A DNA stretch of 64,000 nucleotides from Acidocella facilis ATCC 35904 (GTDB lineage Bacteria > Pseudomonadota > Alphaproteobacteria > Acetobacterales > Acetobacteraceae). The notes below the pieces were generated by a model. The model did no database searches, was not told where the DNA came from, and worked only from the letters and a program-made list of their open reading frames with translations. Positions within the stretch are counted from its first letter, which is position 1. Every line of letters starts with the position of its first letter. Location: assembly GCF_000687875.1 (NCBI RefSeq), contig NZ_JHYG01000004.1:1-64000 (forward strand). Reading direction: 5' to 3'. Shown in pieces: positions 25,282 to 33,799 of the stretch. The translations under genes and the position numbers were made by a program.

Positions 25282-25590
25282 ATGGTTGGCGCGATTTTCT
25301 GGCTGGCGTCCGAACTGATTCACCTGCTCATTCTCGCGATTATCGCGGCGGCGGTGTTGAGCATGCTGGTGGCGTTCGGCATCGCGAATCCGCGCAATCA
25401 GTTCGTTTATACGGTGGGGGATTTCCTCACCCGAATCACGGACCCTGTTTTGCGTCCCATCCGGCGAGTCATTCCCTATATGGGGAATATCGATATTTCG
25501 CCGGTCATCGCCATTTTGCTGCTGGAAGCGCTGCAGATGGTGCTGGCTGATCTTTACGGTCAGATCGTGATGCGCGGTCTGGCATTCTAA
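25282..25590 (+). CDS. YggT family membrane protein
   Basis: This 102-residue integral membrane protein of the YggT family has two hydrophobic helices (about 8-32 and 68-92) around the family signature DFLTRITDPVLRPIRRVIP. The family is linked with osmotic tolerance, division or photosystem biogenesis in different bacteria, without a settled biochemical role. The start is set at the ATG at 25282, preceded by TGAGGAAAA; the longer in-frame extension lacks coding character. It lies 43 bp upstream of hpnN on the same strand. Confidence 0.9.
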   Translation: MVGAIFWLASELIHLLILAIIAAAVLSMLVAFGIANPRNQFVYTVGDFLTRITDPVLRPIRRVIPYMGNIDISPVIAILLLEALQMVLADLYGQIVMRGLAF

Positions 25591-25633
25591 GGCCGGGACG
25601 TTGCGCAAGCGCCCGGCTCGCCAGGGGATAAGT

Positions 25634-28216
25634 GTGAGGCTGATCAATTCCATCGTCGCCACGGCCAGCCGCCATGCCGTGCTGTGCGTGCTGCTGTTCC
25701 TGGTGCTGGGCGGGCTGGGGCTGGGCTATACGGCGCGGCATCTGGCCATCGATACCGATACCGATCATCTCTTCGCCTCCTCGCTGGCCTGGCGCCAGGC
25801 GCAGATCGCCGAGGACAAGAATTTCCCGCAATTCAACGATCTGATCGTGGCGGTGGTGCGCGCCGATACGCCGGAGGAGGCGAAGGAGACCGCCACCGCG
25901 CTGAATGCGGCACTCCAAGCCGATACCGCGCATTTCAAGGATTCGAGCTACCCGTCCGGTGATCGCTTCTACACCGATGAAGGGCTGCTGCTGCTGCCCA
26001 CGGATCAGCTTGCCAAGTTGCTGAACCAGATCGTCGCGGCCCAGCCTTTCCTCGGCCAGCTGGCGGCGGACCCCTCCGCGCGCGGGCTGCTGGATGGGTT
26101 GGCGCTGATCACCCAGGGGGTGCAGGCCGGGGCGAATATCTCGCCCTACAACCAGGCCATCGCCGGGGTGCGGGCGAATTTGCAGGCGGCGGCGAATGGC
26201 AAGCCGGTGCCGCTCTCCTGGCAAAGCCTGATCATGGCCGGCGCGCCGGGGCAGGGCGGGGCGGAATTCGTGCTGGCGCATCCGAAGCTGCAGCAGGGCA
26301 CGCTGCAGCCGGGCGGTGAGGCGACCAAGGCGCTGATGGCGATCGCCAAGACCCTGCCGGATGTGAAGGCCGGGCGGGCTACGGTGAATTATACCGGGCA
26401 GATCCCGCTCTCGGACGAGCAATTCGCCTCGCTCACCCATGGGCTGGTGCTGGGCGGCATCATCAGCGTGGTGCTGATCGCGCTCTGGCTCTATCTGGCG
26501 CTGCGCTCCTGGCGGCTGATCCTGCCGATTTTGCTGACGCTGGTGATGGGACTGGCGCTGACCATGAGCTATGCCGCCATCGTGGTGCGCACGATCAATC
26601 TGATCTCGGTGGCCTTCGCGATCCTGTTCATCGGGCTGGCGGTGGATTTCGCCATCCAATATTGCGTGCGGCTGCGCGCGGTGCGGCTGATGGAGCCGGA
26701 GCTGGGCCCTGCCTTGCGCGAGACCTCGCGCCTGGCCGGGGCGCAGATCGCGCTCGCCGCCACCGCCACCGCCTGCGGCTTCCTCGCCTTCGCGCCCACC
26801 CCGTTCGTCGGCGTCGCGGAGCTGGGCGAGATCGCCGGGGCGGGTATGTTCATCGCCTTCTTCTGCACCATCAGCTTCCTGCCGGCGCTGTTGCGGCTGT
26901 TCCGCCCGCATCCTGAGACGGAATCGGTGGCGCTGCCGGGCGGGGCCAAGGCGGACCACTTCCTGTGCCGCCACCGCCGGGCGGTGCTGGGCCTGTTCGG
27001 GGCGCTGGCGCTGGCCGGGTTGTGGGGGGCGGTAACACTGCGCTTCGATGCCAACCCGCTGGATACCAAGGACCCCAATACCGAGAGCATGCGCACCATC
27101 CGTTCGCTGCTCGCGGACCCGCAGACCAACCCGTTCTATGCGGATGCGCTGGCCCCCAACCTGGATGCGGCGCGGGCCTTGGCGGATAGACTCAGCCAGC
27201 TGAAGGAAGTTTCGCAGGCGATTTCCGGCGCCACCTTCGTGCCGCAGGACCAGCCGCAGAAGCTGGCGATGCTCGCACAGGCCCAGACCATCCTGGCGCC
27301 CACCTTGCTGGCCGCCGCCACTCCGCCCAAGCAGCCGGTCACCGCGCAGGAGATCCGCGACGCGATGGCCAAGACCATCGCCGCCATTACCAATGTGCAG
27401 GCGAAACTGCCGAAGGGCAGCGAGCTTTTGGGGATCGCGTCGGTGCTCAAGCAGCTGCAGGGCGAGGATGATGCGCGGATCATGGCGATGAATGAAGCCA
27501 TCACCCGCTTCCTGCCGCTGGAGCTGCAAAACCTCACCCGCGCCTTGCAGGCCAAGCCGATCACCCAGGATAATCTGCCGGCTTCGATCAAGGCGGACTG
27601 GTTCCTGCCTGACGGCCAGGTGCGGGTGGAAGCTTTCCCGACGGCGGCGGCGCAGACTACCAAGGGGCTCTATGCCTTCTCCAAGGCGGTGCTGGCGGCG
27701 GCGCCCAATGCCGGCGGCCCGGCGATCTCCACCATCGCCACCGCGGGCACTATTCTCAGCTCCTTCAAGGAAGCGGCGATTTTGGCCTTCATCGCCATCG
27801 CGGTGATCCTGCTGGCGGTGTTCCGCAATCTGCGTGACAGTTTGCTGGTGCTGGCGGCGCTGGCGCTCTCGGCGCTGCTCACCGCCTTGTTCGCGCGGAT
27901 GGCGGGCATGTCGATCAACTATGCCAACATCATCGCGCTGCCGCTGCTGTTGGGGGTGGGCGTGTCCTTCAACGTCTATTTCGTGATGAATTTCCGTTCG
28001 GGGATGCGCAATTTCCTGGCCTCGGCGACGGCGCGGGCAGTGCTGTTCTCGGCGCTGACCACCGCCACCGCCTTCGGCTCGCTCGCCGCCTCGGCGGATC
28101 GCGGCACCGCCAGCATGGGGGATCTGCTCTTCCTCAGCTTGGCGGCGGTGCTGGTTTCCACCTTCATCTTCCTGCCGGCCTTGCTGCACACCCTCGCCGA
28201 TGCTCGAAAAGCGTAG
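25634..28216 (+). CDS. hpnN: Hopanoid transporter HpnN (RND/MMPL family)
   Basis: This protein of about 860 residues belongs to the RND superfamily in its MMPL-type arrangement, typical of HpnN, which moves hopanoids from inner to outer membrane. A first transmembrane helix near the start is followed by a large periplasmic domain (about 40-270), a helical bundle (about 275-450, containing FAILFIGLAVDFAIQYCVRL), a second periplasmic domain (about 490-705) and a second bundle with NIIALPLLLGVGVSFNVYFV. The GTG at 25634 is used because AGGGGATAA precedes it; an upstream in-frame TTG is weaker. No other hopanoid genes are in the window. It overlaps the next gene by 17 bp. Confidence 0.92.
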   Translation: MRLINSIVATASRHAVLCVLLFLVLGGLGLGYTARHLAIDTDTDHLFASSLAWRQAQIAEDKNFPQFNDLIVAVVRADTPEEAKETATALNAALQADTAHFKDSSYPSGDRFYTDEGLLLLPTDQLAKLLNQIVAAQPFLGQLAADPSARGLLDGLALITQGVQAGANISPYNQAIAGVRANLQAAANGKPVPLSWQSLIMAGAPGQGGAEFVLAHPKLQQGTLQPGGEATKALMAIAKTLPDVKAGRATVNYTGQIPLSDEQFASLTHGLVLGGIISVVLIALWLYLALRSWRLILPILLTLVMGLALTMSYAAIVVRTINLISVAFAILFIGLAVDFAIQYCVRLRAVRLMEPELGPALRETSRLAGAQIALAATATACGFLAFAPTPFVGVAELGEIAGAGMFIAFFCTISFLPALLRLFRPHPETESVALPGGAKADHFLCRHRRAVLGLFGALALAGLWGAVTLRFDANPLDTKDPNTESMRTIRSLLADPQTNPFYADALAPNLDAARALADRLSQLKEVSQAISGATFVPQDQPQKLAMLAQAQTILAPTLLAAATPPKQPVTAQEIRDAMAKTIAAITNVQAKLPKGSELLGIASVLKQLQGEDDARIMAMNEAITRFLPLELQNLTRALQAKPITQDNLPASIKADWFLPDGQVRVEAFPTAAAQTTKGLYAFSKAVLAAAPNAGGPAISTIATAGTILSSFKEAAILAFIAIAVILLAVFRNLRDSLLVLAALALSALLTALFARMAGMSINYANIIALPLLLGVGVSFNVYFVMNFRSGMRNFLASATARAVLFSALTTATAFGSLAASADRGTASMGDLLFLSLAAVLVSTFIFLPALLHTLADARKA

Positions 28217-28412
28217 TTTTTCGCTCTCCGGCCATCGCACCAGCGTGGCGCTGGAGCCGGAATTCTGGGCGGTGCTGGGGGAGGTTGCGGCGCGCCGGGG
28301 GATGGCGGTCTCGGCGCTGGTGACCTTGATCGACGCCGAGCGGGGCGGCGAGCGGCCGCTGGCCTCGGCGCTGCGGGTGTTCGCGCTGCGGGAAGCGAAC
28401 AAGACGGGATAA
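28200..28412 (+). CDS. Ribbon-helix-helix domain protein
   Basis: This 70-residue protein matches the short ribbon-helix-helix family (RHH_4 type): a strand RSFSLSGHRTSVALEPEFW, a helix VLGEVAARRGMAVSALVTLI and a basic tail. Members are presumed DNA-binding or membrane-linked regulators. It overlaps the last 17 bases of hpnN in another frame, so it is translated from the same transcript. A strong terminator follows directly. Whether it regulates hpnN or merely shares its transcript is not known. Confidence 0.82.
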   Translation: MLEKRSFSLSGHRTSVALEPEFWAVLGEVAARRGMAVSALVTLIDAERGGERPLASALRVFALREANKTG

Positions 28413-28443
28413 AAAACGGGGCGCTCGTAAGCGCCCCGTTTTT
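28413..28443. terminator. Bidirectional terminator between the RHH gene and pheT
   Basis: AAAACGGGGCGC and GCGCCCCGTTTT arms enclose TCGTAA, with a T run on the plus side and an A run on the other. It sits between convergent transcripts and should end both. Confidence 0.9.
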
Positions 28444-28446
28444 GGT

Positions 28447-30903
28447 TCAGCCGCGCAGCGTGGCGCCGGTCTTCTTCGCCACATCGGCGACGATCTTGGC
28501 GCAGACAGCCTCGATTTCGGCATCCGTGAGGCTCTTCTCCGCCGGCTGCAGCGTCACCGCGATGGCGAGCGAGATTTTGCCCTCCGGCACGCCCTTGCCC
28601 TGGTAACGGTCGAACAGCACCGCATGGGTGACGAGATTGCGCTCCGCCCCCTTGGCGGCGCGCAGCACCGCTTCGGCGCCGACGCTCTCATCCACCAGGA
28701 AGGCGAAATCCCGGCGCAGCGGCTGGAAGGCCGGCAGCGACGGGGCCGATTTCTTGCGGCGCTTGGGCTCGGGGATCGCATCCAGGAAGATCTCGAAGGC
28801 GATCGCGTTGGCCGGCAGGTCCAGCGCCTTGGTCACGGTCGGGTGCAGCGTGCCAAAGCGCGCCAGCACGGTTTTCGGCCCCTGCATCAGCGCGCCGCTC
28901 TGGCCCGGATGGTAGTAGGAGGGCCCGCCCGGCTGGGTGGTGACGGCCTCCATCGGCACGCCAAGCGCCGCGAGCACGGCCATTGCATCGGCCTTGGCGT
29001 CCATCGCATCGAAGGGCCGGGCCGGGGTGAGCGCTGAGAGCGGCGTGCCGCCGACCCGCAACCCGGCCGCGACCAGCGCCTGGGAGAGATCCGCCGCATA
29101 GGAAGGGCCGGTTTCGAACAGGCCGAAATCCGCCTGGCCGCGCGCCAGGTTGCGCGCCGCCGCCTGCGCCAAGGTCACCAGAGCGGTGGGGCGCATCTGG
29201 TTGAGGTCCGCGGCGATCGGGTTGGCCAGGCGCAGGCTCTCCGGCGCGTCGCCAAACAGCGCGCAGATTGCCGCGTCGGCGAAGCTGAAGGTGACGCATT
29301 CCAGCAGCCCGCGCATCGCCAGCACCCGGCGCGCCAGATAGGTGCGCGATTGCTTGGGCGTGAGGATGGGGGCGGGCAGGAGGGTATCGGCACGCAGCGA
29401 GACCGGCGCGATCGCATCCAGCCCTTGCAGGCGCAGCACCTCCTCGATCAGATCGACCTCCGGCTCGATCTCAGCCGCACCCAAGGCGGCCTCGGTGCCG
29501 CCGGGCAGGCCGGGCGCCTGATCCAGCGATGGTGGCTGCGCGACATCATTGCGCCAGCTCGGCACCGCGACGGTGACGCGCTGCGCATCCTGGGCGACAA
29601 CGCCAAAGCCCAGGCGCTGCAGGGAGGCCACCGCATCGGCGGCTGCGATGCCCGAGCCGCCGAAGCTGCGCAGCCGCTCGAAACGCAGGCTGGCCTGGCG
29701 GGTCCAGGCCGGGCGGGCGCCGGCCTCGGAAATTTCGCTGGCGCTGCCGCCGCAGATCGCCATCACCATGGCGCTGGCCGCATCCAGGCCAGCGGGCAGC
29801 AGCTGGCTGTCGATCCCGCGCTCAAAGCGCGCCCGGGCATCGGAGAAGATGCCGGTGCGCTGGCCGGTGCGGGCGATCCTGACATGGTCGAACAGGGCGC
29901 ATTCGATGAAGACCTCCGTGGTGCCTTCATCGCAGCCGGTGCCCTCGCCGCCGGTGATGCCGGCGAGCGACTGCGCGCCGCTGCCATCGGCGATCACGCA
30001 ATCCTCAGCGCCGGCCGTCACCTCTTTGCCGGCGAGGCCGGGGAAGGTGTCGCCCTCCTGGCCGCGGCGCAGGGTCAATACCCTACCGTTAATCTTCTTC
30101 ACGTCGAAGACATGCAGCGGGCGGCCGAGATCATAGGTGAAGAAATTGGTGATATCGACCAGCGCGTTGATCGGCCGCAGCCCGATGCTCTCCAGCCGCT
30201 TCACCAGCCAGTCCGGGCTCGGCCCGTTCTTCACGCCGGAGATGGTGCGGCCCAGCACCCAGGGGGCGGCTTCAGGGAATTCGTTCGCCCACTGAATGGC
30301 GGACGCCCCTTCGCCCTTGATCGGCGCCGGCGAGAACTCCTTCAGCGTGCCCAGCCCGGCGGCCGCGAGGTCACGGGCGATGCCGCGAATGGAGAGCGCA
30401 TCGCCGCGATTGGGGGTGATGGAGATTTCCACCACCGGCTCATCCAGCCCGGCCCATTGCGCGTAATTTTCGCCGACCGGCGCATCCGCCGGCAGCTCGA
30501 TGATGCCGTCATGCTCCTCGCCCAGCCCCAGCTCGCGAAAGCTGGTGAGCATGCCTTCGGATTTCACGCCGCGGATCTCGCCCACCTTCAGCACCATGCC
30601 GCTGGCCGGTACCACCGCCCCGGCCGGGGCGAACACCACTTTCAAGCCGGTGCGCGCATTCGGCGCGCCGCAGACCACGGACAGCTCCGCCCCGCCGGCA
30701 TTCACCCGGCAGGCGCGCAGACGATCCGCATTCGGGTGCTGCACCGCCTCGATCACTTCCGCGATCACGAAGGGCTTCAGCGCCTCGGCCTTGTTTTCCA
30801 CGCCCTCGACCTCAAGGCCGATCTTGTTCAGCGTCGCCAGGATCTGATCCAAGGAGGCGTCGGTTTGCAGCCAGCTTTTCAGCCAGGACAAAGAGAATTT
30901 CAT
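28447..30903 (-). CDS. pheT: Phenylalanine-tRNA ligase beta subunit
   Basis: This 818-residue beta subunit of the (alpha beta)2 enzyme charges tRNA-Phe. The start is at MKFSLSWLKSWL, and the longer frame is not needed. An N-terminal tRNA-binding (EMAP-like) domain (about 40-150) precedes the B3/B4 editing domain (about 210-390, with GGEGTGCDEGTTEVFIECA), the B5 domain and the C-terminal ferredoxin-fold anticodon-binding domain (about 725-818). It lies four bases after the pheS stop and is certainly co-transcribed. The order pheS-pheT is standard. Confidence 0.97.
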   Translation of the reverse strand: MKFSLSWLKSWLQTDASLDQILATLNKIGLEVEGVENKAEALKPFVIAEVIEAVQHPNADRLRACRVNAGGAELSVVCGAPNARTGLKVVFAPAGAVVPASGMVLKVGEIRGVKSEGMLTSFRELGLGEEHDGIIELPADAPVGENYAQWAGLDEPVVEISITPNRGDALSIRGIARDLAAAGLGTLKEFSPAPIKGEGASAIQWANEFPEAAPWVLGRTISGVKNGPSPDWLVKRLESIGLRPINALVDITNFFTYDLGRPLHVFDVKKINGRVLTLRRGQEGDTFPGLAGKEVTAGAEDCVIADGSGAQSLAGITGGEGTGCDEGTTEVFIECALFDHVRIARTGQRTGIFSDARARFERGIDSQLLPAGLDAASAMVMAICGGSASEISEAGARPAWTRQASLRFERLRSFGGSGIAAADAVASLQRLGFGVVAQDAQRVTVAVPSWRNDVAQPPSLDQAPGLPGGTEAALGAAEIEPEVDLIEEVLRLQGLDAIAPVSLRADTLLPAPILTPKQSRTYLARRVLAMRGLLECVTFSFADAAICALFGDAPESLRLANPIAADLNQMRPTALVTLAQAAARNLARGQADFGLFETGPSYAADLSQALVAAGLRVGGTPLSALTPARPFDAMDAKADAMAVLAALGVPMEAVTTQPGGPSYYHPGQSGALMQGPKTVLARFGTLHPTVTKALDLPANAIAFEIFLDAIPEPKRRKKSAPSLPAFQPLRRDFAFLVDESVGAEAVLRAAKGAERNLVTHAVLFDRYQGKGVPEGKISLAIAVTLQPAEKSLTDAEIEAVCAKIVADVAKKTGATLRG

Positions 30904-30907
30904 CGGA

Positions 30908-32002
30908 TCACAATCCTTCGTGCAGGCTGGCGGGGGAGAGCGGGGAGACGCCGTAATGGCGCAGCCAGCGCACATCGCTCTCATAGAACAGGCGCAGATC
31001 GTTGATGCCATGCTTGAGCATGGTGATGCGCTCCAGCCCCATGCCGAAGGCAAAGCCCTGGAAGCGGCGCGGATCGATGCCGCAATTCGCCAGCACGTTG
31101 GGATGCACCATGCCCGAGCCGCCGATCTCCAGCCAATCCGTGCCGCCGCCGATCTCGCCGGTCTTGCGGCTCCAGCCGATATCGACCTCCATCGAGGGCT
31201 CGGTGAAGGGGAAGTAGGAGGCGCGCAGCCGCACCGGCAATTCCGGCACGCCGAAATAGGCGCGCAGCATGTCGTTCAGCACGCCTTTCAGATGGCCGAG
31301 ATGGATGCCCTCGCCGATCACCAGCCCCTCGCATTGATGGAACATCGGCGAATGGGTGGCGTCATGGTCGGCGCGGAAGGTGCGGCCGGGGACGACGATG
31401 CGGATCGGCGGCGCGTTTTCCGCCAGGCCGTGGGCCTTGGCCCAGTCCAGCATGGTGCGGATCTGCACCGGCGAGGTGTGGGTGCGCAGCACCGGCGGGC
31501 GCTGCCCTTCGGGCGCCTGCAGATAGAACGTGTCCATCATCGCGCGGGCGGGGTGATGGGCGGGGATGTTGAGGGCGGAGAAATTATTCCAGTCGGTCTC
31601 GATGTCCGGCCCTTCGGCGATGGCAAAGCCCATCGGCGCGAAGATCGCCGCCAGCTCTTCCATCGTGCGGCTGATCGGGTGGATGGCGTCAGTGGAGTCG
31701 GGGCGCGGCGGGGCGGTGACATCGATGCGCTCAGCCGCCAGCTTGGCGTCCAAAGAAGCCGCATCCAGCACGGTTTTGCGCGCCAAAAGCGCATCGGTGA
31801 TCTGCGTTTTTACCAGATTGATTTCCGCACCGGCCTGTTTGCGCGCGTCCGGATCCATCCCGCCCAGCGATTTTAGCAACAATGTCACATTGCCGTTTTT
31901 GCCGAGCAGGGAGACCCGCAGCTCCTCCAAAGCGCCCGCATCCGCGGCCGCGATGGCGGGCAGCGCCGCTTCCACCAAGCTCTTCAAATCATCGCTCTGC
32001 AT
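30908..32002 (-). CDS. pheS: Phenylalanine-tRNA ligase alpha subunit
   Basis: This 364-residue catalytic alpha subunit belongs to class II. An N-terminal coiled coil (about 1-85) is followed by the class II core with MMDTFYLQAPEGQRPPVLRTHTS, the motif 2 region (IRIVVPGRTFRADHDATHSP), MEVDIGWSRKTGEIGGGTDW, and motif 3 in GFAFGMGLERITMLKHG. The start is ATG at 32002. The upstream region 32003-32311 has no other gene. Confidence 0.97.
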   Translation of the reverse strand: MQSDDLKSLVEAALPAIAAADAGALEELRVSLLGKNGNVTLLLKSLGGMDPDARKQAGAEINLVKTQITDALLARKTVLDAASLDAKLAAERIDVTAPPRPDSTDAIHPISRTMEELAAIFAPMGFAIAEGPDIETDWNNFSALNIPAHHPARAMMDTFYLQAPEGQRPPVLRTHTSPVQIRTMLDWAKAHGLAENAPPIRIVVPGRTFRADHDATHSPMFHQCEGLVIGEGIHLGHLKGVLNDMLRAYFGVPELPVRLRASYFPFTEPSMEVDIGWSRKTGEIGGGTDWLEIGGSGMVHPNVLANCGIDPRRFQGFAFGMGLERITMLKHGINDLRLFYESDVRWLRHYGVSPLSPASLHEGL

Positions 32003-32198
32003 CTTGATTATGCCTCACTCTTTCGCGGCCAGGGCAGAGCCCGGTCGGGGTCAAATGTCAAGCCGCGCGCTGTCCGTCGCCGCCGCGCCGCAAGTCCAGG
32101 CGGCTTGCTCTGGTGTTACAAATAATCAACAGATGTAAAGAAAAACATCGGGGTGCTGGAAACCCCCGCGATATGAACAAATTAGCTTAACGTGGCGC

Positions 32199-32258
32199 TT
32201 GACCCTTCCCAGGGCGGAAGAGTACAGCCCGCAAGGTGACGTAATCATCGTGATTACG
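32199..32258 (+). promoter_or_regulatory. Candidate pal promoter with downstream palindrome
   Basis: TTGACC at 32199-32204 and a weaker TACAGC at 32223-32228 form a possible promoter. A perfect palindrome, CGTAATCA-TCG-TGATTACG, lies at 32240-32258, close to the expected transcription start and about 53 bp before the pal ATG. It could be a protein operator or a 5' untranslated hairpin. The rest of 32003-32311 holds no gene. Confidence 0.45.
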
Positions 32259-32311
32259 CAACCAAACGGCTATTTTTGCTCACTCAATTCGGACAGGGAT
32301 CGGTTCCTACC

Positions 32312-32812
32312 ATGAAAATCAAAGCTCTGGGCGCTCTTGCCGGCCTGGCCCTGCTGGCAGCCTGCTCTTCCAACCCGACCAGCACCGCCTCCAACACCGG
32401 CGCGGGCATGACCTCCTCCACCGGTCCGGCTCCGGGCTCCGAGCAGGATCTGGTTGCCAATGTCGGCGACCGCGTGTTCTTCGCCTTCAACAAGTCCGGT
32501 CTGTCCAGCGATGCCGACGCGACCCTGGGCAAGCAGGCCGCCTGGCTGGCCAAGTACCCCTCCGTGAACGTGCTGGTGGCGGGTAACGCCGACGAGCGCG
32601 GCACCGAGACCTACAACCTGGCCCTCGGCCAGCGCCGCGCCAACTCGGCGCGCGACTATCTGGTGGCTCAGGGCGTGTCCGCTTCGCGCATCCAGACCAT
32701 CTCCTACGGCAAGGATTGCCCGGTTGCCGCTGGCAATGACGAGTCCGCCTACGCGCAGAACCGTAACGCCATCACCTCCGTGCAGGGCTTCAACCCGCAG
32801 AACTGCAAGTAA
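32312..32812 (+). CDS. pal: Peptidoglycan-associated lipoprotein Pal
   Basis: This 166-residue outer-membrane lipoprotein tethers the outer membrane to peptidoglycan. The signal peptide ends at the lipobox LLAAC (about residues 13-17), an acylated cysteine followed by a Ser/Thr-rich linker. The C-terminal OmpA-like domain contains FFAFNKSGLS and the peptidoglycan-binding NADERGTETYNLALGQRRA. The start is MKIKALGAL (32312), following GGATCGG. It is first of pal-cpoB-tilS-ftsH; tolQRAB, which usually precede pal, are not in this window. Confidence 0.95.
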   Translation: MKIKALGALAGLALLAACSSNPTSTASNTGAGMTSSTGPAPGSEQDLVANVGDRVFFAFNKSGLSSDADATLGKQAAWLAKYPSVNVLVAGNADERGTETYNLALGQRRANSARDYLVAQGVSASRIQTISYGKDCPVAAGNDESAYAQNRNAITSVQGFNPQNCK

Positions 32813-32938
32813 TTGCGGCCTGCGTCCGGCCATCTGGCCGGGCCTTGTGTTACAGACCGGCGGCCTTTGGCCGCCGGTTTTGTTTTGCGCCTATCCCTGA
32901 CTATATTTGAGGCCATTCACGGCCTGACTGGAGTCTCA

Positions 32939-33799
32939 ATGCGCCCCCGTTTCCTGCTTCTCGCTGCCCCGCTTTTCCTGCCGCTGGCCGCATCCGCCCA
33001 GCCGCTGATTCAGAGCCAGGAGGGCATCGCCCTGCAGAACGAGATTCTGCAGCTGCAGCAACAGCTCCAGCAGATGCAGGCGCAAGGGGGCGGCAATGGC
33101 GGCTCCGCGCTGGGGGGGGGCAACGCGCCGCCGCCATCGGGCAATGCCGGCAATTCTGCCAATGGCGGGCTGGTGGCGAGCCTGCTCACCCAGGTGCAGA
33201 CGCTGCAATCCCAGGTGCAGTCCCTCAATGGCCAGGTCTCCGAGCTGAAGCACGAGATGGATACCCAGAATGCGCAGACCCAGAAGGATATCGGGGATCT
33301 GAAATTCCAGCTTCAGAACGGCGGCGCGGCCGGGCAGGGCGGGCAGCCCGGCCAAGCCCCCGGCGCCCCCGCCAGCGCCCCCAGCGCGCCTCCGCCGCAG
33401 GCCGCCGCGCCAAGCGACCCGAAGGCCGCCCTGCAGGCCGCGCTGGATGCCTATGGCAAGCATGATTACGCGGCCTCGGCGCGGCTGGCGCAGGGCATCG
33501 TGGCGAAGGATAAATCCGCGCCGCAGGCCTATCGCGCCCAGTATCTCGTGGCGCAGAGCTACGCCGCCAAGGGCGATCCGCAGAACGCCGCCATCGCCTA
33601 TGACAGCACCTACAACATGAACCGTAACGGCACCTACGCGCCGCATGCGCTGCTGGGGCTGGCCTCCTCGCTGGCCGCGATCAACCAGAACGGCGCCGCC
33701 TGCGACACGCTCTCCTCGCTGAACAGCCAGTTCACCAACCAGTCCGCCGGGATGCGGGCGGATGTCGCCGCGGTCGCCAAACGCGCCCATTGCTCCTAA
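32939..33799 (+). CDS. cpoB: Cell division coordinator CpoB / YbgF
   Basis: This 286-residue periplasmic protein of the Tol-Pal system coordinates peptidoglycan synthesis with outer membrane constriction. The signal peptide (LLLAAPLFLPLAASAQ) is followed by a coiled coil rich in Gln (about 30-115) and a Gly/Pro/Ala linker. TPR-like repeats come last (about 160-285, with ALDAYGKHDYAASARLAQGI and AIAYDSTYNMNRNGTYAPHA). The start is at MRPRFLLL (32939). The linker is low in complexity. It follows pal and precedes tilS, the usual order. Confidence 0.9.
   Translation: MRPRFLLLAAPLFLPLAASAQPLIQSQEGIALQNEILQLQQQLQQMQAQGGGNGGSALGGGNAPPPSGNAGNSANGGLVASLLTQVQTLQSQVQSLNGQVSELKHEMDTQNAQTQKDIGDLKFQLQNGGAAGQGGQPGQAPGAPASAPSAPPPQAAAPSDPKAALQAALDAYGKHDYAASARLAQGIVAKDKSAPQAYRAQYLVAQSYAAKGDPQNAAIAYDSTYNMNRNGTYAPHALLGLASSLAAINQNGAACDTLSSLNSQFTNQSAGMRADVAAVAKRAHCS

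Noticed and set aside
25505-28402. Minus-strand frame of 965 codons opposite hpnN
   Set aside because: High-GC antisense frame of hpnN; product is Arg/Gln/Gly-rich with no recognisable motif.
29350-31005. Plus-strand frame opposite pheT
   Set aside because: Shadow of the aminoacyl-tRNA synthetase beta subunit gene; no start signal or domain.
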